A DNA stretch of 64,000 nucleotides, taken from NCBI GenBank assembly GCA_947503335.1, contig CANNCY010000003.1, positions 434,001-498,000 of the forward strand. Direction: 5' to 3'. The translations under genes were made by a program, and so were the position numbers. Below are positions 8,804-16,216 of this stretch, in pieces. The first letter of the stretch is position 1. Every line of letters begins with the position of its first letter. The stretch comes from an uncultured Pseudomonadales bacterium (GTDB lineage Bacteria > Pseudomonadota > Gammaproteobacteria > Pseudomonadales > CANNCY01). The notes beneath the pieces are model-generated. The model had not been told where the DNA came from. It did not search any database and saw nothing but the letters and a program-made list of their open reading frames with translations.

Positions 8804-9250
8804 TTACAGACGATCACTAGGGTTAAGGGATCTAGTGGTGCGCCTGTCGATAGTTAAAAAAACAGCTATGTCTAATTTTTTGGAAATGAGCCTGTCTTGT
8901 TTGCTAAACCCTGTATGGGAGCTTGGAGCTCCATGGGTATGCCATACGCCGACAAATGTCTCATATGACTTGTTATAAGAAGCTAATATTTTAAGCTTTT
9001 TTTGTGAGCCTGACTGCACCTGACAGTCGGTTCTATATTCATTTCTACGATGATCTAGGTATATGCCACCACCTATTTCAATGTCTAACGTGACCGACTT
9101 GCCGATGACCGTGCGCCCAGATTTGTGGGCAGCTTGCTGCATCGACGTGCTCCAGATCGTACTGAAACAGAGAGGTGAGAGCTTACCGTAAGCATTCGTT
9201 GGTACACAAAGAAATAATGATAGTAGCCACAATACGCATAATGGATGCAT
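8804..9250 (-). CDS. Secreted JAMM/DUF4329-like domain protein
   Basis: The 148-residue product starts with a signal peptide-like segment (hydrophobic residues 4-20, then ANAYG-like NAYG). The rest fits a compact JAMM-type fold: glutamate 58 in DIEIGGGIYL, then H104-T-H106 followed nine residues later by S116-x-x-D119 (WHTHGAPSSHTGFSKQD). That spacing matches the H-x-H-x(7-10)-S-x-x-D zinc signature of JAMM/MPN peptidases and DUF4329. It could be a periplasmic zinc peptidase or a relic of a secreted effector. The start has a GAGG ribosome site eight bases upstream. The gene is divergent from the CARF-like gene, and its stop lies only 10 bp from the repeat at the island border. Confidence 0.72.
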   Translation of the reverse strand: MHPLCVLWLLSLFLCVPTNAYGKLSPLCFSTIWSTSMQQAAHKSGRTVIGKSVTLDIEIGGGIYLDHRRNEYRTDCQVQSGSQKKLKILASYNKSYETFVGVWHTHGAPSSHTGFSKQDRLISKKLDIAVFLTIDRRTTRSLNPSDRL

Positions 9251-9312
9251 GCTCTAAGCCTCAAATAAAATTTTCGTTTGAGGTTATGGCAAGCGTAGGA
9301 AAAACTAGGAGA

Positions 9313-9326
9313 TCACAAATTTGTGA
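9313..9326. promoter_or_regulatory. Perfect 14-bp palindrome, candidate operator
   Basis: TCACAAATTTGTGA is a perfect inverted repeat in the 145-bp divergent region between the JAMM-like gene and the CARF-like gene. A second imperfect palindrome (AAGCGAATTCACTT) follows directly. It lies just upstream of the candidate -35 of the CARF-like gene, a sensible site for a repressor or activator. No regulator gene is obvious in the island, so the binding protein is unknown. Confidence 0.5.
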
Positions 9327-9341
9327 AGCGAATTCACTTAT

Positions 9342-9370
9342 TTGTAGGTATATATCTGATGCGGTAAAAT
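9342..9370 (+). promoter_or_regulatory. Candidate sigma70 promoter for the CARF-like gene
   Basis: TTGTAG (9342-9347) and TAAAAT (9365-9370) are separated by 17 bp and match the -35 and -10 consensus at four and five of six positions. They sit 26 bp upstream of the ATG at 9396, which has an AAGGATGG ribosome site. The 14-bp palindrome lies 15 bp upstream of the -35 box. Confidence 0.5.
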
Positions 9371-9395
9371 AGCGGGCGAAATCAAGGATGGATTT

Positions 9396-10571
9396 ATGAA
9401 CAATACGCTACTGGTATTAGCTGGGTCTGCACCACAGGTAGTTACAGCGTCAATTTATGCACTTGCTGAGAAAGGTGTAGTTGTGGATGAGGTTGTTGCC
9501 GTTTGTTTTGAGCATCAAGTGCCTCAGTTACTAGCGAGTTTAAATGGCCCAAGACAAGGAGGTTTGTCACCGCTAGAACATCTTGCATCCGAATTGGCTT
9601 GCTCGTCCATTTCGTTAGATGTTTCAAATCTTCTTGTTCCCAAAAATTGTCACGGTATTTCTTTGAGTCATATTTCAACGATTGGCGACGTCGAAACATT
9701 GGCGGAATGTATATTTTCGCTTTTACGGCGCATTACTTTAGATTCAGAGCGTGCGATTTATGCATCGATATCGAATGGTGCTCGAGAAATGGCATTTTAC
9801 TTAAGTTATGCCATGGCTATATACGCGAGAGAGCAAGATTCTATGTCACATGTGTTCTTTAAAGAAGGCTATGAACACTCTGAATTCTTTTTTCCTACCC
9901 AGCAATCGGAATGGTTTCAAAGTGCTAAAGGGCCGTTAGATAAATCGAAGGGAACAGTCACTCTGCTAGAAATGCCCTTTGTGAGATTGAGAGATTCTTT
10001 ACCTCGATCATTGATTCAGTCAAGCCTTAATCTAGAACAAGCTAGAGCGATACATCAGTTAGCGAACCAAGATGTATCATTAGAGTTAGATGATTACTCT
10101 ACAGGTTTGATCTGTAGTGGCGTGTATATTGAAATGACAGAGTCTAATTACGCCTTTTATCGAATGCTTGTCGTTGACTTGCAGGACGCTAAAGAGGGCT
10201 ATGATAGCCCAAACAACGAAGAACCTTGCACTGTAACAGCACTTCACTATATAAATCAGCGTATGGCAATACACGGTATGCCGCTCTTTGACGCCCTAGA
10301 TGTGGCGTTAGACTATGCCGAGGAAAATCTTTTATCGATGCGTCAAAACGAAATTGACGGACTGCGATATGGGATGAAGAAATCATTCTTCAATCAGAGA
10401 AAATTTGAAATAAATCAGTCAATTAGGGCCGCCCTACCGTCTTCAATCGCCGAGCATTACGATATAGATACTCTGTATAAAACTAGAAGAAAGGGGGCTT
10501 CGAAGCCGGTTAACTTTTTCGGATTGAATATCGAGTCTAGCAGAGTACGTATGGCAGGCGAGGATGTATAA
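9396..10571 (+). CDS. NE0113-type CARF-like protein (CRISPR-associated NE0113 family)
   Basis: The 391-residue protein begins with a strand plus LAGSAPQVVTASIYAL, the hallmark of the NE0113 family (PF09623/TIGR02584), a Rossmann-type CARF relative. Further family motifs follow: SISNGAREMAFYLSYAMAIYAREQD near residues 123-148 (in relatives usually SIAGGRKTM), SHVFF, a FFFPT segment, and LLEMPFVRLRDSL near 190-203. CARF proteins bind cyclic oligoadenylates made by type III CRISPR or related synthases. No CRISPR array or cas genes are visible, and I find no HEPN R-x(4-6)-H nuclease motif outside the core. The C-terminal 120 residues are not recognised. It lies 243 bp upstream of the SLOG gene on the same strand; a link to that operon is inferred. 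Confidence 0.72.
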   Translation: MNNTLLVLAGSAPQVVTASIYALAEKGVVVDEVVAVCFEHQVPQLLASLNGPRQGGLSPLEHLASELACSSISLDVSNLLVPKNCHGISLSHISTIGDVETLAECIFSLLRRITLDSERAIYASISNGAREMAFYLSYAMAIYAREQDSMSHVFFKEGYEHSEFFFPTQQSEWFQSAKGPLDKSKGTVTLLEMPFVRLRDSLPRSLIQSSLNLEQARAIHQLANQDVSLELDDYSTGLICSGVYIEMTESNYAFYRMLVVDLQDAKEGYDSPNNEEPCTVTALHYINQRMAIHGMPLFDALDVALDYAEENLLSMRQNEIDGLRYGMKKSFFNQRKFEINQSIRAALPSSIAEHYDIDTLYKTRRKGASKPVNFFGLNIESSRVRMAGEDV

Positions 10572-10642
10572 TGTGCACATACGAGCGGGTTTAATAGTAA
10601 GCGTGACTCTTTACAACTACTGCTAGCCACATTATCCTCGCC
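10557..10642. repeat. Imperfect inverted repeat after the CARF-like gene
   Basis: GGCGAGGATGTATAATGTG (10557-10575) is mirrored by CACATTATCCTCGCC (10628-10642), whose reverse complement is identical apart from a 4-base gap. The loop is 52 bases. The left arm includes the stop codon of the CARF-like gene. It may act as a weak terminator or be a chance remnant of rearrangement. The rest of the 243-bp gap before the SLOG gene is AT-rich with no other feature I can support. Confidence 0.4.
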
Positions 10643-10814
10643 CGTTAAATCGAAAATATTTACAAGTGTTGTACCGTTTGTTGTAGCTGTAGTGTTCTAG
10701 TTATACGAGGCAATAAGCTTGAAGATGTTATTCATTCTTACTTAGCTGTATTTCATCAGCTCTCTTTGATACTTAATTAGACCGCGCCGGCTCTTTGGCT
10801 GAGAGAATGCGATA

Positions 10815-12644
10815 TTGAGTATAGAAAACAATCTCCCTTTCATTATTGGCGTAAGTGGCCATCGTGATTTGTCGCCTGCTGACGACATTGATCAAATACG
10901 TTCAAGGGTCATCGCTGTCTTAGAATACTGGAGAGCTGCAGTTACTTCAGACACTCCAATATGGTTACTCACCGGGCTAGCCACAGGCGCCGATTCATTA
11001 GTGACTGACATTGCTTGTGAGCTGAGAACTAGATGGGGGCAGTCTAGCGTTAAAATAATTGCCTGTCTGCCGATGCCAGTAGACGCCTATAGAAGTGATT
11101 TTAAAAACCTTGACTTTGAACCAACTGCGTTGGATGGCTTTGAGAGTCGAATAGAAGCGCTTAGCCAGGGTGATGATGAGGTGTTAGTCGTACGCAGCCA
11201 GCTAGATAGTTGTGATTATGAAAAAGCACTTCAAGATACCCAGTTCGGTGATGAACGAAACAATCTATACCTGAATCAAGGGGTGTTCATCGCTAAATAT
11301 GCTCAAGTACTAGTTGCTTTGTGGGATGGTAAACCGGCAGCCGGAGCTGGGGGGACTGCTGATGTTGTAGGTTATAAACTGGGTGAGCGTACAGTGTGGC
11401 CGCTAGGGTCGTCGAACCCAGCGTTAGAACCTATATCAGAATTTGATGGGCAGGTAGGTGGTGTTGTGCATCATATCCCGATGAATCAGTCTCATGAAGA
11501 CACATTTGTTGATCAACTGTGCACCTTCGATAGTGAAAAACTTGAGGGGCCGGTTCCAGATGGTACAAGTGTATATGTCTGTTCAAAAAACGCTGGTAGA
11601 AACCATAAGGAAATCAGAGCGTTTCTATCAAGGGAGCTAGCTACACTGCTACAGCAGCTTAAGGTGTATAACCGATCCGAAACTACTGTTAACGAGCGAG
11701 CACGAGAAACGAGCGGATTATGTTGGGCGCATGCAATCTTTAGCCGAGCAGATGCAGTAGCAATAGAGTATCAGCGTCGCTATCGGCGTATTTCGGCATG
11801 TTTTTTTGGCGCGGTAGTACTCGCATTGAGTGTATTAGAATTTGCGGGTGATCTTCTTGACGAGGTTGCTGGTACGTGGTCGGTGATTAGTGTCTTATCG
11901 CTGTTAACCGTAGCGTTTTTGATCGCAAAATATAGTGGCAGTCGTGACTTTAAATGGAAGTACCAAATTGCTCGTGGAATCGCCGAGGGCATGCGTATTA
12001 GGGGATATCTAAATCTATGTGATATAGGGCCACTTCATGCTCCGTTGGTGCCTAGGCGACATCGAATAAACTTAACTATTATTAATCATGCAATCAGCGT
12101 AGGTGAGTTTGAGTGGTGGAGTAATCCACGCAAACCATCGTTAGAACTCATAAATGAAGCTTGGATACAACAACAAATTGAATTTCTTAAATCTAGGCTT
12201 GAACTGAAATTGCCAATTACAGCTGGATTGACTACTCGTTTATATAAACGTCCGTTACGAGCGCACAATAAACTATTTCTACTAAGTAAAGCCTTTTTTT
12301 GGCTAGGTGTAACGTTTGGTATAGCGATCTCGTTGGTAATGCTTTCAGAACTGTTAGTTGGCTATCAAGTCGTCGATGTTGTAAAAACAATGATGATGTA
12401 TGGAGTTCAGTATTCATTGATGACAGCAGGAGTGATAGCGCTTTGGCATGAGCTGGCAGGATACGAAAATACTGCTAAAGGATATGAGAGCCTCATAGCC
12501 CTATATGAAAGAGCGCAAGGCTTTGTGCATGGCGATTTAACAAATGAGAAGAAATTTATGCTAGTTGAACTTGCCAAAGAAGCGATGCTAGAACATGTGT
12601 CGTGGACACATTCAGAATCTGAAATTGATATCAAGAATAGGTAG
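10815..12644 (+). CDS. SLOG-domain protein with C-terminal transmembrane (SLATT-like) helices
   Basis: The 609-residue protein starts with a SLOG/DprA-LOG-like Rossmann domain: FIIGVSGHRDL (residues 9-19), LTGLATGADSLVTDIA (about 53-68) and a GGTADVVGYKLGE segment after a strand ending in ALWDGK (about 175-193). Membrane helices lie near residues 325-345, 356-373, 493-516 and 530-548. The last pair, with WHELAGYENTAKGYESLIALYERA after it, resembles the SLATT effector domain known to accompany SLOG proteins. SLOG domains bind nucleotides or NAD-derived signals, as in Thoeris ThsA. The start is TTG, with GAGAG nine bases upstream; an in-frame stop lies 13 bases before it, so no earlier start exists. 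It is the first gene of a three-gene operon. Confidence 0.75.
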   Translation: MSIENNLPFIIGVSGHRDLSPADDIDQIRSRVIAVLEYWRAAVTSDTPIWLLTGLATGADSLVTDIACELRTRWGQSSVKIIACLPMPVDAYRSDFKNLDFEPTALDGFESRIEALSQGDDEVLVVRSQLDSCDYEKALQDTQFGDERNNLYLNQGVFIAKYAQVLVALWDGKPAAGAGGTADVVGYKLGERTVWPLGSSNPALEPISEFDGQVGGVVHHIPMNQSHEDTFVDQLCTFDSEKLEGPVPDGTSVYVCSKNAGRNHKEIRAFLSRELATLLQQLKVYNRSETTVNERARETSGLCWAHAIFSRADAVAIEYQRRYRRISACFFGAVVLALSVLEFAGDLLDEVAGTWSVISVLSLLTVAFLIAKYSGSRDFKWKYQIARGIAEGMRIRGYLNLCDIGPLHAPLVPRRHRINLTIINHAISVGEFEWWSNPRKPSLELINEAWIQQQIEFLKSRLELKLPITAGLTTRLYKRPLRAHNKLFLLSKAFFWLGVTFGIAISLVMLSELLVGYQVVDVVKTMMMYGVQYSLMTAGVIALWHELAGYENTAKGYESLIALYERAQGFVHGDLTNEKKFMLVELAKEAMLEHVSWTHSESEIDIKNR

Positions 12645-12667
12645 CTGTTTTAAATAAAGGACAAGTA

Positions 12668-14947
12668 ATGAATAAAGGGAATACAGCAGTACTATATAGA
12701 GTAGATTACGAAACTGAAAACAACGAAAACCACTCACAAAGAAAGACTCAAGTTGGGCCGAATCATTATTTGCTATGGGGGGAGGGAAGCGCCTATCAGT
12801 TAGTAACTCAAGACGAACATAATAGTAGAAAATTTGAACGTCATTCGGCGTTAGTTGTCGGTGTTACACAGCTTAAGTACGGAACTGACAAGTTTTTGAC
12901 AATAGGTGAAGATATGGAGGTTCATATCTGCTCTACCTCTGGCAGAAGACTTCATATCCTTAAAGGTCATAAAACGCGAATTCTGGGAACCATAGAGCTT
13001 TCAGAGAATCGCTTGTTAACAGTCGGAGAAGAGGCGGATGTCAGACTTTGGGATACTATAAGTGGTGAAAACTTAGCGATAATATCGGCTAGGGTTAGGA
13101 GCCTAAGTTCTATTCAGGTATTCGCTGGGGCACCATATTTCTCAGTACTTGAGGAAGGTAAAGTTAGCATTTGGAGCAGTGGTGGAGACTTAGTTACTGT
13201 TCTTGAAGGTCTTGAGTCTGAGATAAGAACAATTATGCCTCTAGAAGGCGGTCGGTGGCTAGTAAAGGCTCATGAGTGTATGCCTAGGGTATGGAACGCT
13301 AGCGGTAAGCATCTATGGGAGTTTCCCTTCGAATTTGATTTATATCGGGGGTACGTCGAGATCGATGATAACCAGCTATTAGTTCATTCGGAAGACGGGG
13401 CGCTATCAATTTGGAGTGAAGATGGGCAAGTTCTTCACAGTCATGAGCAAGATGATAAATTGTCGAAATTTTTTAAAGACTACTTTAGTAATTTAAAAGT
13501 AACCGAGGCCCATTTTCAATCTCATCCGACTGTGATTGACTATCCACATATTCGCAACCCTATAGCAGGTAAAGCTAGCGTGTTCACCGCACGGGATGAA
13601 ATAAATCAACAAAATATTGATTTACAAGACCCGCTTAGAAAAAGGTTCTGGGATTTCTTTTGTCGGCCTTTGTTCTCGCCTATAAAAACTGCTTTAAAAG
13701 ACAATATTAGTCAATCTTATAAGCTATTGAATACCGTAGAAGAAGCACAAGAAGAAATGGCTGAGTTAGTTCAGGCCTATAAAAAGAAAAGTGCTAGTAA
13801 GAGATCAACTAGCTTAGTAATGGCCGTTATTGGAACATTGTCTTTAGGTCTTAATGCAGCTGTAAATTCAGATATAGAATGGCTTAGCAGCTTAGTAACT
13901 GCAATCTTAGGTGGTGATAGCGGTACCTTAACAAGTCTTTTTACTCTTCTAACCATTGCAACATACATTATCAGCATTTCTGCATTTCAAGGTGCTCGAA
14001 AGCAACAAAACATGCAGCGTTCTAAAGAACAAAATTTACGCTTGTTAAATAAACTACCCAGCCTCTTGATTACTCACGTTAACACGATAAAAGACTATCG
14101 CCGAAAAATCTTAAAGCAGATACCGGTTGTTACAGATGTAAATTGTGTAAGTGGTGTCGAAATCGAGAAGGAGATCGATAAGATGATCTCTAGTTCGTTA
14201 GAGAAAGTTGCTTTAGATGAATGCGGGCTTGATCGCGAGGACGTAATTTATACTGATAATCAGGCAATTGTCTTAAAGGATTGGTCTTGGATTCAAGATA
14301 AGGGTAGGCGCGAAAATGTGCGATCGAAACTTAATTACAATAATGAATTTAGCTTTTGGTCAGGCACTAAAGAGATTGTTTTCGCGGTTCAGTTTATTCA
14401 GTATATATTTCTAACACAAGATAAGATCGACGTTTTTACAGCGTATTATGATTTTATTTCTGGAAAATGCGTCGGAAAAGAAGCAAATGCTTTCTATTAT
14501 AAAGACGTAACGAATATTGCGAAGAGAGAAGTCGAGCGAGAGCAGTATTCAGGATTTGGTGGAGAGAGTGTTGCCGCTACCGAGATCGTATTATCAGTAG
14601 CGAGTGGTGAAAAGATACGTTTAACCATATTGAATGAAGAAAGTGCTTCGGCGCTGTCTGAAAGCGTAAAGGATAATGAGAGCCTTTCTATTCAGGAAAG
14701 AGTTGATAGGCTACTAGCCCAAAAAGAAATATATATGGATGATGCATCATATACCGACGAAGAGCGGAAGGATGAAATTGATGTGATCGAAAGTCAAATA
14801 GCTGACCTAAAGACTCAGTCACTGACCCATGATATGGGCATAATCAGGAGTAAAGCCGATGATGCGATTAGAAATATCCGAGCGCAGCTAAGACAGCATA
14901 AACAATATGATAGTGTTGGGGATAAAATGAATGAATCTATTTCTTAG
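12668..14947 (+). CDS. WD40-like beta-propeller protein with two central transmembrane helices
   Basis: The 759-residue protein has a WD40-type propeller in residues 30-265: repeated blades such as LLTVGEEADVRLWD, YFSVLEEGKVSIWS, WLVKAHECMPRVWN and LLVHSEDGALSIWS, with an HxxxILKGH-like start. Two hydrophobic helices follow near 381-399 and 418-441, flanked by basic and coiled segments. The C-terminal 300 residues are soluble and end in a coiled coil (VDRLLAQKEIYMDDASYTDEE and on). WD40 modules usually act as protein-binding scaffolds or sensors. The gene has an AAGGAC ribosome site, lies 23 bp after the SLOG gene and overlaps the TIR gene by 17 bp. I know no named family with this exact layout. 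Confidence 0.65.
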   Translation: MNKGNTAVLYRVDYETENNENHSQRKTQVGPNHYLLWGEGSAYQLVTQDEHNSRKFERHSALVVGVTQLKYGTDKFLTIGEDMEVHICSTSGRRLHILKGHKTRILGTIELSENRLLTVGEEADVRLWDTISGENLAIISARVRSLSSIQVFAGAPYFSVLEEGKVSIWSSGGDLVTVLEGLESEIRTIMPLEGGRWLVKAHECMPRVWNASGKHLWEFPFEFDLYRGYVEIDDNQLLVHSEDGALSIWSEDGQVLHSHEQDDKLSKFFKDYFSNLKVTEAHFQSHPTVIDYPHIRNPIAGKASVFTARDEINQQNIDLQDPLRKRFWDFFCRPLFSPIKTALKDNISQSYKLLNTVEEAQEEMAELVQAYKKKSASKRSTSLVMAVIGTLSLGLNAAVNSDIEWLSSLVTAILGGDSGTLTSLFTLLTIATYIISISAFQGARKQQNMQRSKEQNLRLLNKLPSLLITHVNTIKDYRRKILKQIPVVTDVNCVSGVEIEKEIDKMISSSLEKVALDECGLDREDVIYTDNQAIVLKDWSWIQDKGRRENVRSKLNYNNEFSFWSGTKEIVFAVQFIQYIFLTQDKIDVFTAYYDFISGKCVGKEANAFYYKDVTNIAKREVEREQYSGFGGESVAATEIVLSVASGEKIRLTILNEESASALSESVKDNESLSIQERVDRLLAQKEIYMDDASYTDEERKDEIDVIESQIADLKTQSLTHDMGIIRSKADDAIRNIRAQLRQHKQYDSVGDKMNESIS

Positions 14948-15800
14948 CTACAGCAGCGAAGATCATTCTGATGTAGCAGCTCTAGAGAGAGCTCTTGTGA
15001 ATTACGGATACAGTGTCTGGTTTGCCCCTAAGAGTATTCGTAGTGGCGATAGTTTCTCGGATGAAATTGAAAGAGCTCTTAGAAATTCCGATACATTTAT
15101 ACTGTTTGCAACTTCTAATTCAGTTGGGTGTGGTGACTTAGATGGTTCTCCGTACGTAAAGGATGAGATAGTATGGGCGAGAAACTTGGGCTTACCTGTT
15201 TTACCTATAGATGTTGATGGGTCGCTGGCTAGGGGCGCGGGTAGTGGGTTTGGATATCTTCTAACAAGTTATCAAAATATTTCTGATTGCGGGCCTTCAA
15301 TAAAAAGTAGTAATTTTGATTATGTAGCTAAGGTCATTGATGGTCATATAAAGAAGAAGAATGTGTCATTAGACTTGGCTTATTTTAATGAAAAAATTAG
15401 TGAGGCTGAAAAGCTGTTAAAAGATAAAAAGATGAATCAAGCATACAGCTATTTGAGCCAATTTTCATTTCCTACCGAATATAAAGATATAGTTTCTACT
15501 TTAAAAATCATTGCACTATTGCAGTCTAAACCTGTCAAAAACTTATCAAAGTCTGATGCTGATAAGTATGTTCAGCAGTTATCTTCGTTGGGCAGTGACA
15601 ATGTTATGACTGTCAAACTTTATGTTATGGCGATATTAAGTGAGTTTTATTATCGTAGGAATGCTGTAGCTGACCCAACTGGTGGTGTGTTGTCGCTACT
15701 TGAAAGGGCGAGAGAACACGATAAGTTAAAGGCGAAGTATATTAAGATGACAGATGGTATTATAGGGAATAACTCAAACTTTGTTTCTTGCTGGCGATAA
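14931..15800 (+). CDS. TIR-domain protein (probable NADase/signal generator)
   Basis: The N-terminal 130 residues form a TIR domain: LFLSYSSEDHSDVAALERAL (box 1), YSVWFAPKSIRSGDSFSDEIERAL, SDTFILFATSNSV, and YVKDEIVWARNLGLPVLPIDVD with glutamate 79 in the place of the catalytic Glu of TIR NADases. The remaining 160 residues are helical, perhaps TPR-like. Prokaryotic TIR proteins cleave NAD+ or convert it into cyclic ADP-ribose variants that switch on effectors during phage infection. The start lies inside the last codons of the WD40 gene, a 17-bp overlap that argues for coupled translation. It is the last gene of the SLOG-WD40-TIR operon. Confidence 0.85.
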   Translation: MNLFLSYSSEDHSDVAALERALVNYGYSVWFAPKSIRSGDSFSDEIERALRNSDTFILFATSNSVGCGDLDGSPYVKDEIVWARNLGLPVLPIDVDGSLARGAGSGFGYLLTSYQNISDCGPSIKSSNFDYVAKVIDGHIKKKNVSLDLAYFNEKISEAEKLLKDKKMNQAYSYLSQFSFPTEYKDIVSTLKIIALLQSKPVKNLSKSDADKYVQQLSSLGSDNVMTVKLYVMAILSEFYYRRNAVADPTGGVLSLLERAREHDKLKAKYIKMTDGIIGNNSNFVSCWR

Positions 15801-15809
15801 TGCTTAAGT

Positions 15810-15844
15810 TTCAATAGTCGATACTTTTACTACAGACTATTGAA
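15810..15844 (+). terminator. Stem-loop after the TIR gene
   Basis: TTCAATAGTC (15810-15819) pairs perfectly with GACTATTGAA (15835-15844), leaving a 15-base loop. It starts 10 bp after the TIR stop. There is no T-run downstream, so it may end transcription only weakly or protect the 3' end of the message. Confidence 0.45.
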
Positions 15845-15857
15845 CGTTATTGATGAG

Positions 15858-16049
15858 TTAGTGACCTAGGCGCCAAGGTGACGATAGGTAGAATCGAATA
15901 TCTATCCTTCTGTTTTCTTCATCTGCCGTTGGCGTCTGATGGCGGTTGATGGGTCTCTTTTCTCCGTATCCAACGACAGCAAAGAAATCGTTGTTTTCTT
16001 TGTTTTTCAGAGCACGGAGAATCTCGCTATTAGTAAGAATTAAATCCAT
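15858..16049 (-). pseudogene. C-terminal remnant of an OmpA/MotB-type peptidoglycan-binding domain
   Basis: The 63-codon frame carries only the end of an OmpA-like domain: FFAVVGYGEKRPI, then T-x-x-x-ENRRIDIRF, the usual C-terminal signature. The N-terminal half of the domain, any signal peptide or membrane anchor, and a ribosome site are missing, and an in-frame stop lies just upstream of the ATG. It therefore looks like a truncated gene end left near the right border of the inserted segment. ZorB-type or other envelope-anchored OmpA proteins are possible sources. The 93 bases between it and the right repeat are AT-rich with no recognisable coding sequence. Confidence 0.6.
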
Positions 16050-16142
16050 TATTCAAATACATTTTGATTTATTGATCAATCAATTTCGTCGCGACATACT
16101 TTGTTGATTTAGGTTAGTTTAAGCTTGTGTAATATGCCTGCA

Positions 16143-16216
16143 CTCTAAACCTCATCCTCGGGCACAATCTCAGTATCAGCTAACGACTCTTCAACCCACG
16201 TTAGGTAAGAAGGGTG
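16143..16216. repeat. Right copy of the 74-bp direct repeat (3' end of the intact GST gene)
   Basis: This is the partner of 8721-8794, 7422 bp away in the same orientation, with 69 of 74 bases identical. It covers the final 23 codons and stop of the GST gene. The identity ends sharply on both sides: left of 16143 and right of 16216 the two copies are unrelated. The longest identical run is 24 bp (8735-8758 and its partner). Confidence 0.95.

Noticed and set aside
9396-10571. CRISPR locus suggested by the NE0113-type gene
   Set aside because: No repeat-spacer array and no cas gene is visible anywhere in the window, so the gene is treated as a sensor outside CRISPR.
9396-10571. HEPN nuclease motif (RExxxxSH) in the CARF-like protein
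   Set aside because: The only candidate, REQDSMSH, lies in the conserved NE0113 core where relatives have a similar RxQDxxSH, so it is part of the fold and not evidence of a HEPN domain.
10557-10642. Inverted repeat as mobile-element ends
   Set aside because: Too short and gapped, and it encloses only 52 bases of spacer; more likely a weak stem-loop or chance.
8804-16140. Integrase, transposase or terminal inverted repeats of an IS
   Set aside because: No recombinase-like frame exists in the island and its borders are a direct, not inverted, repeat.
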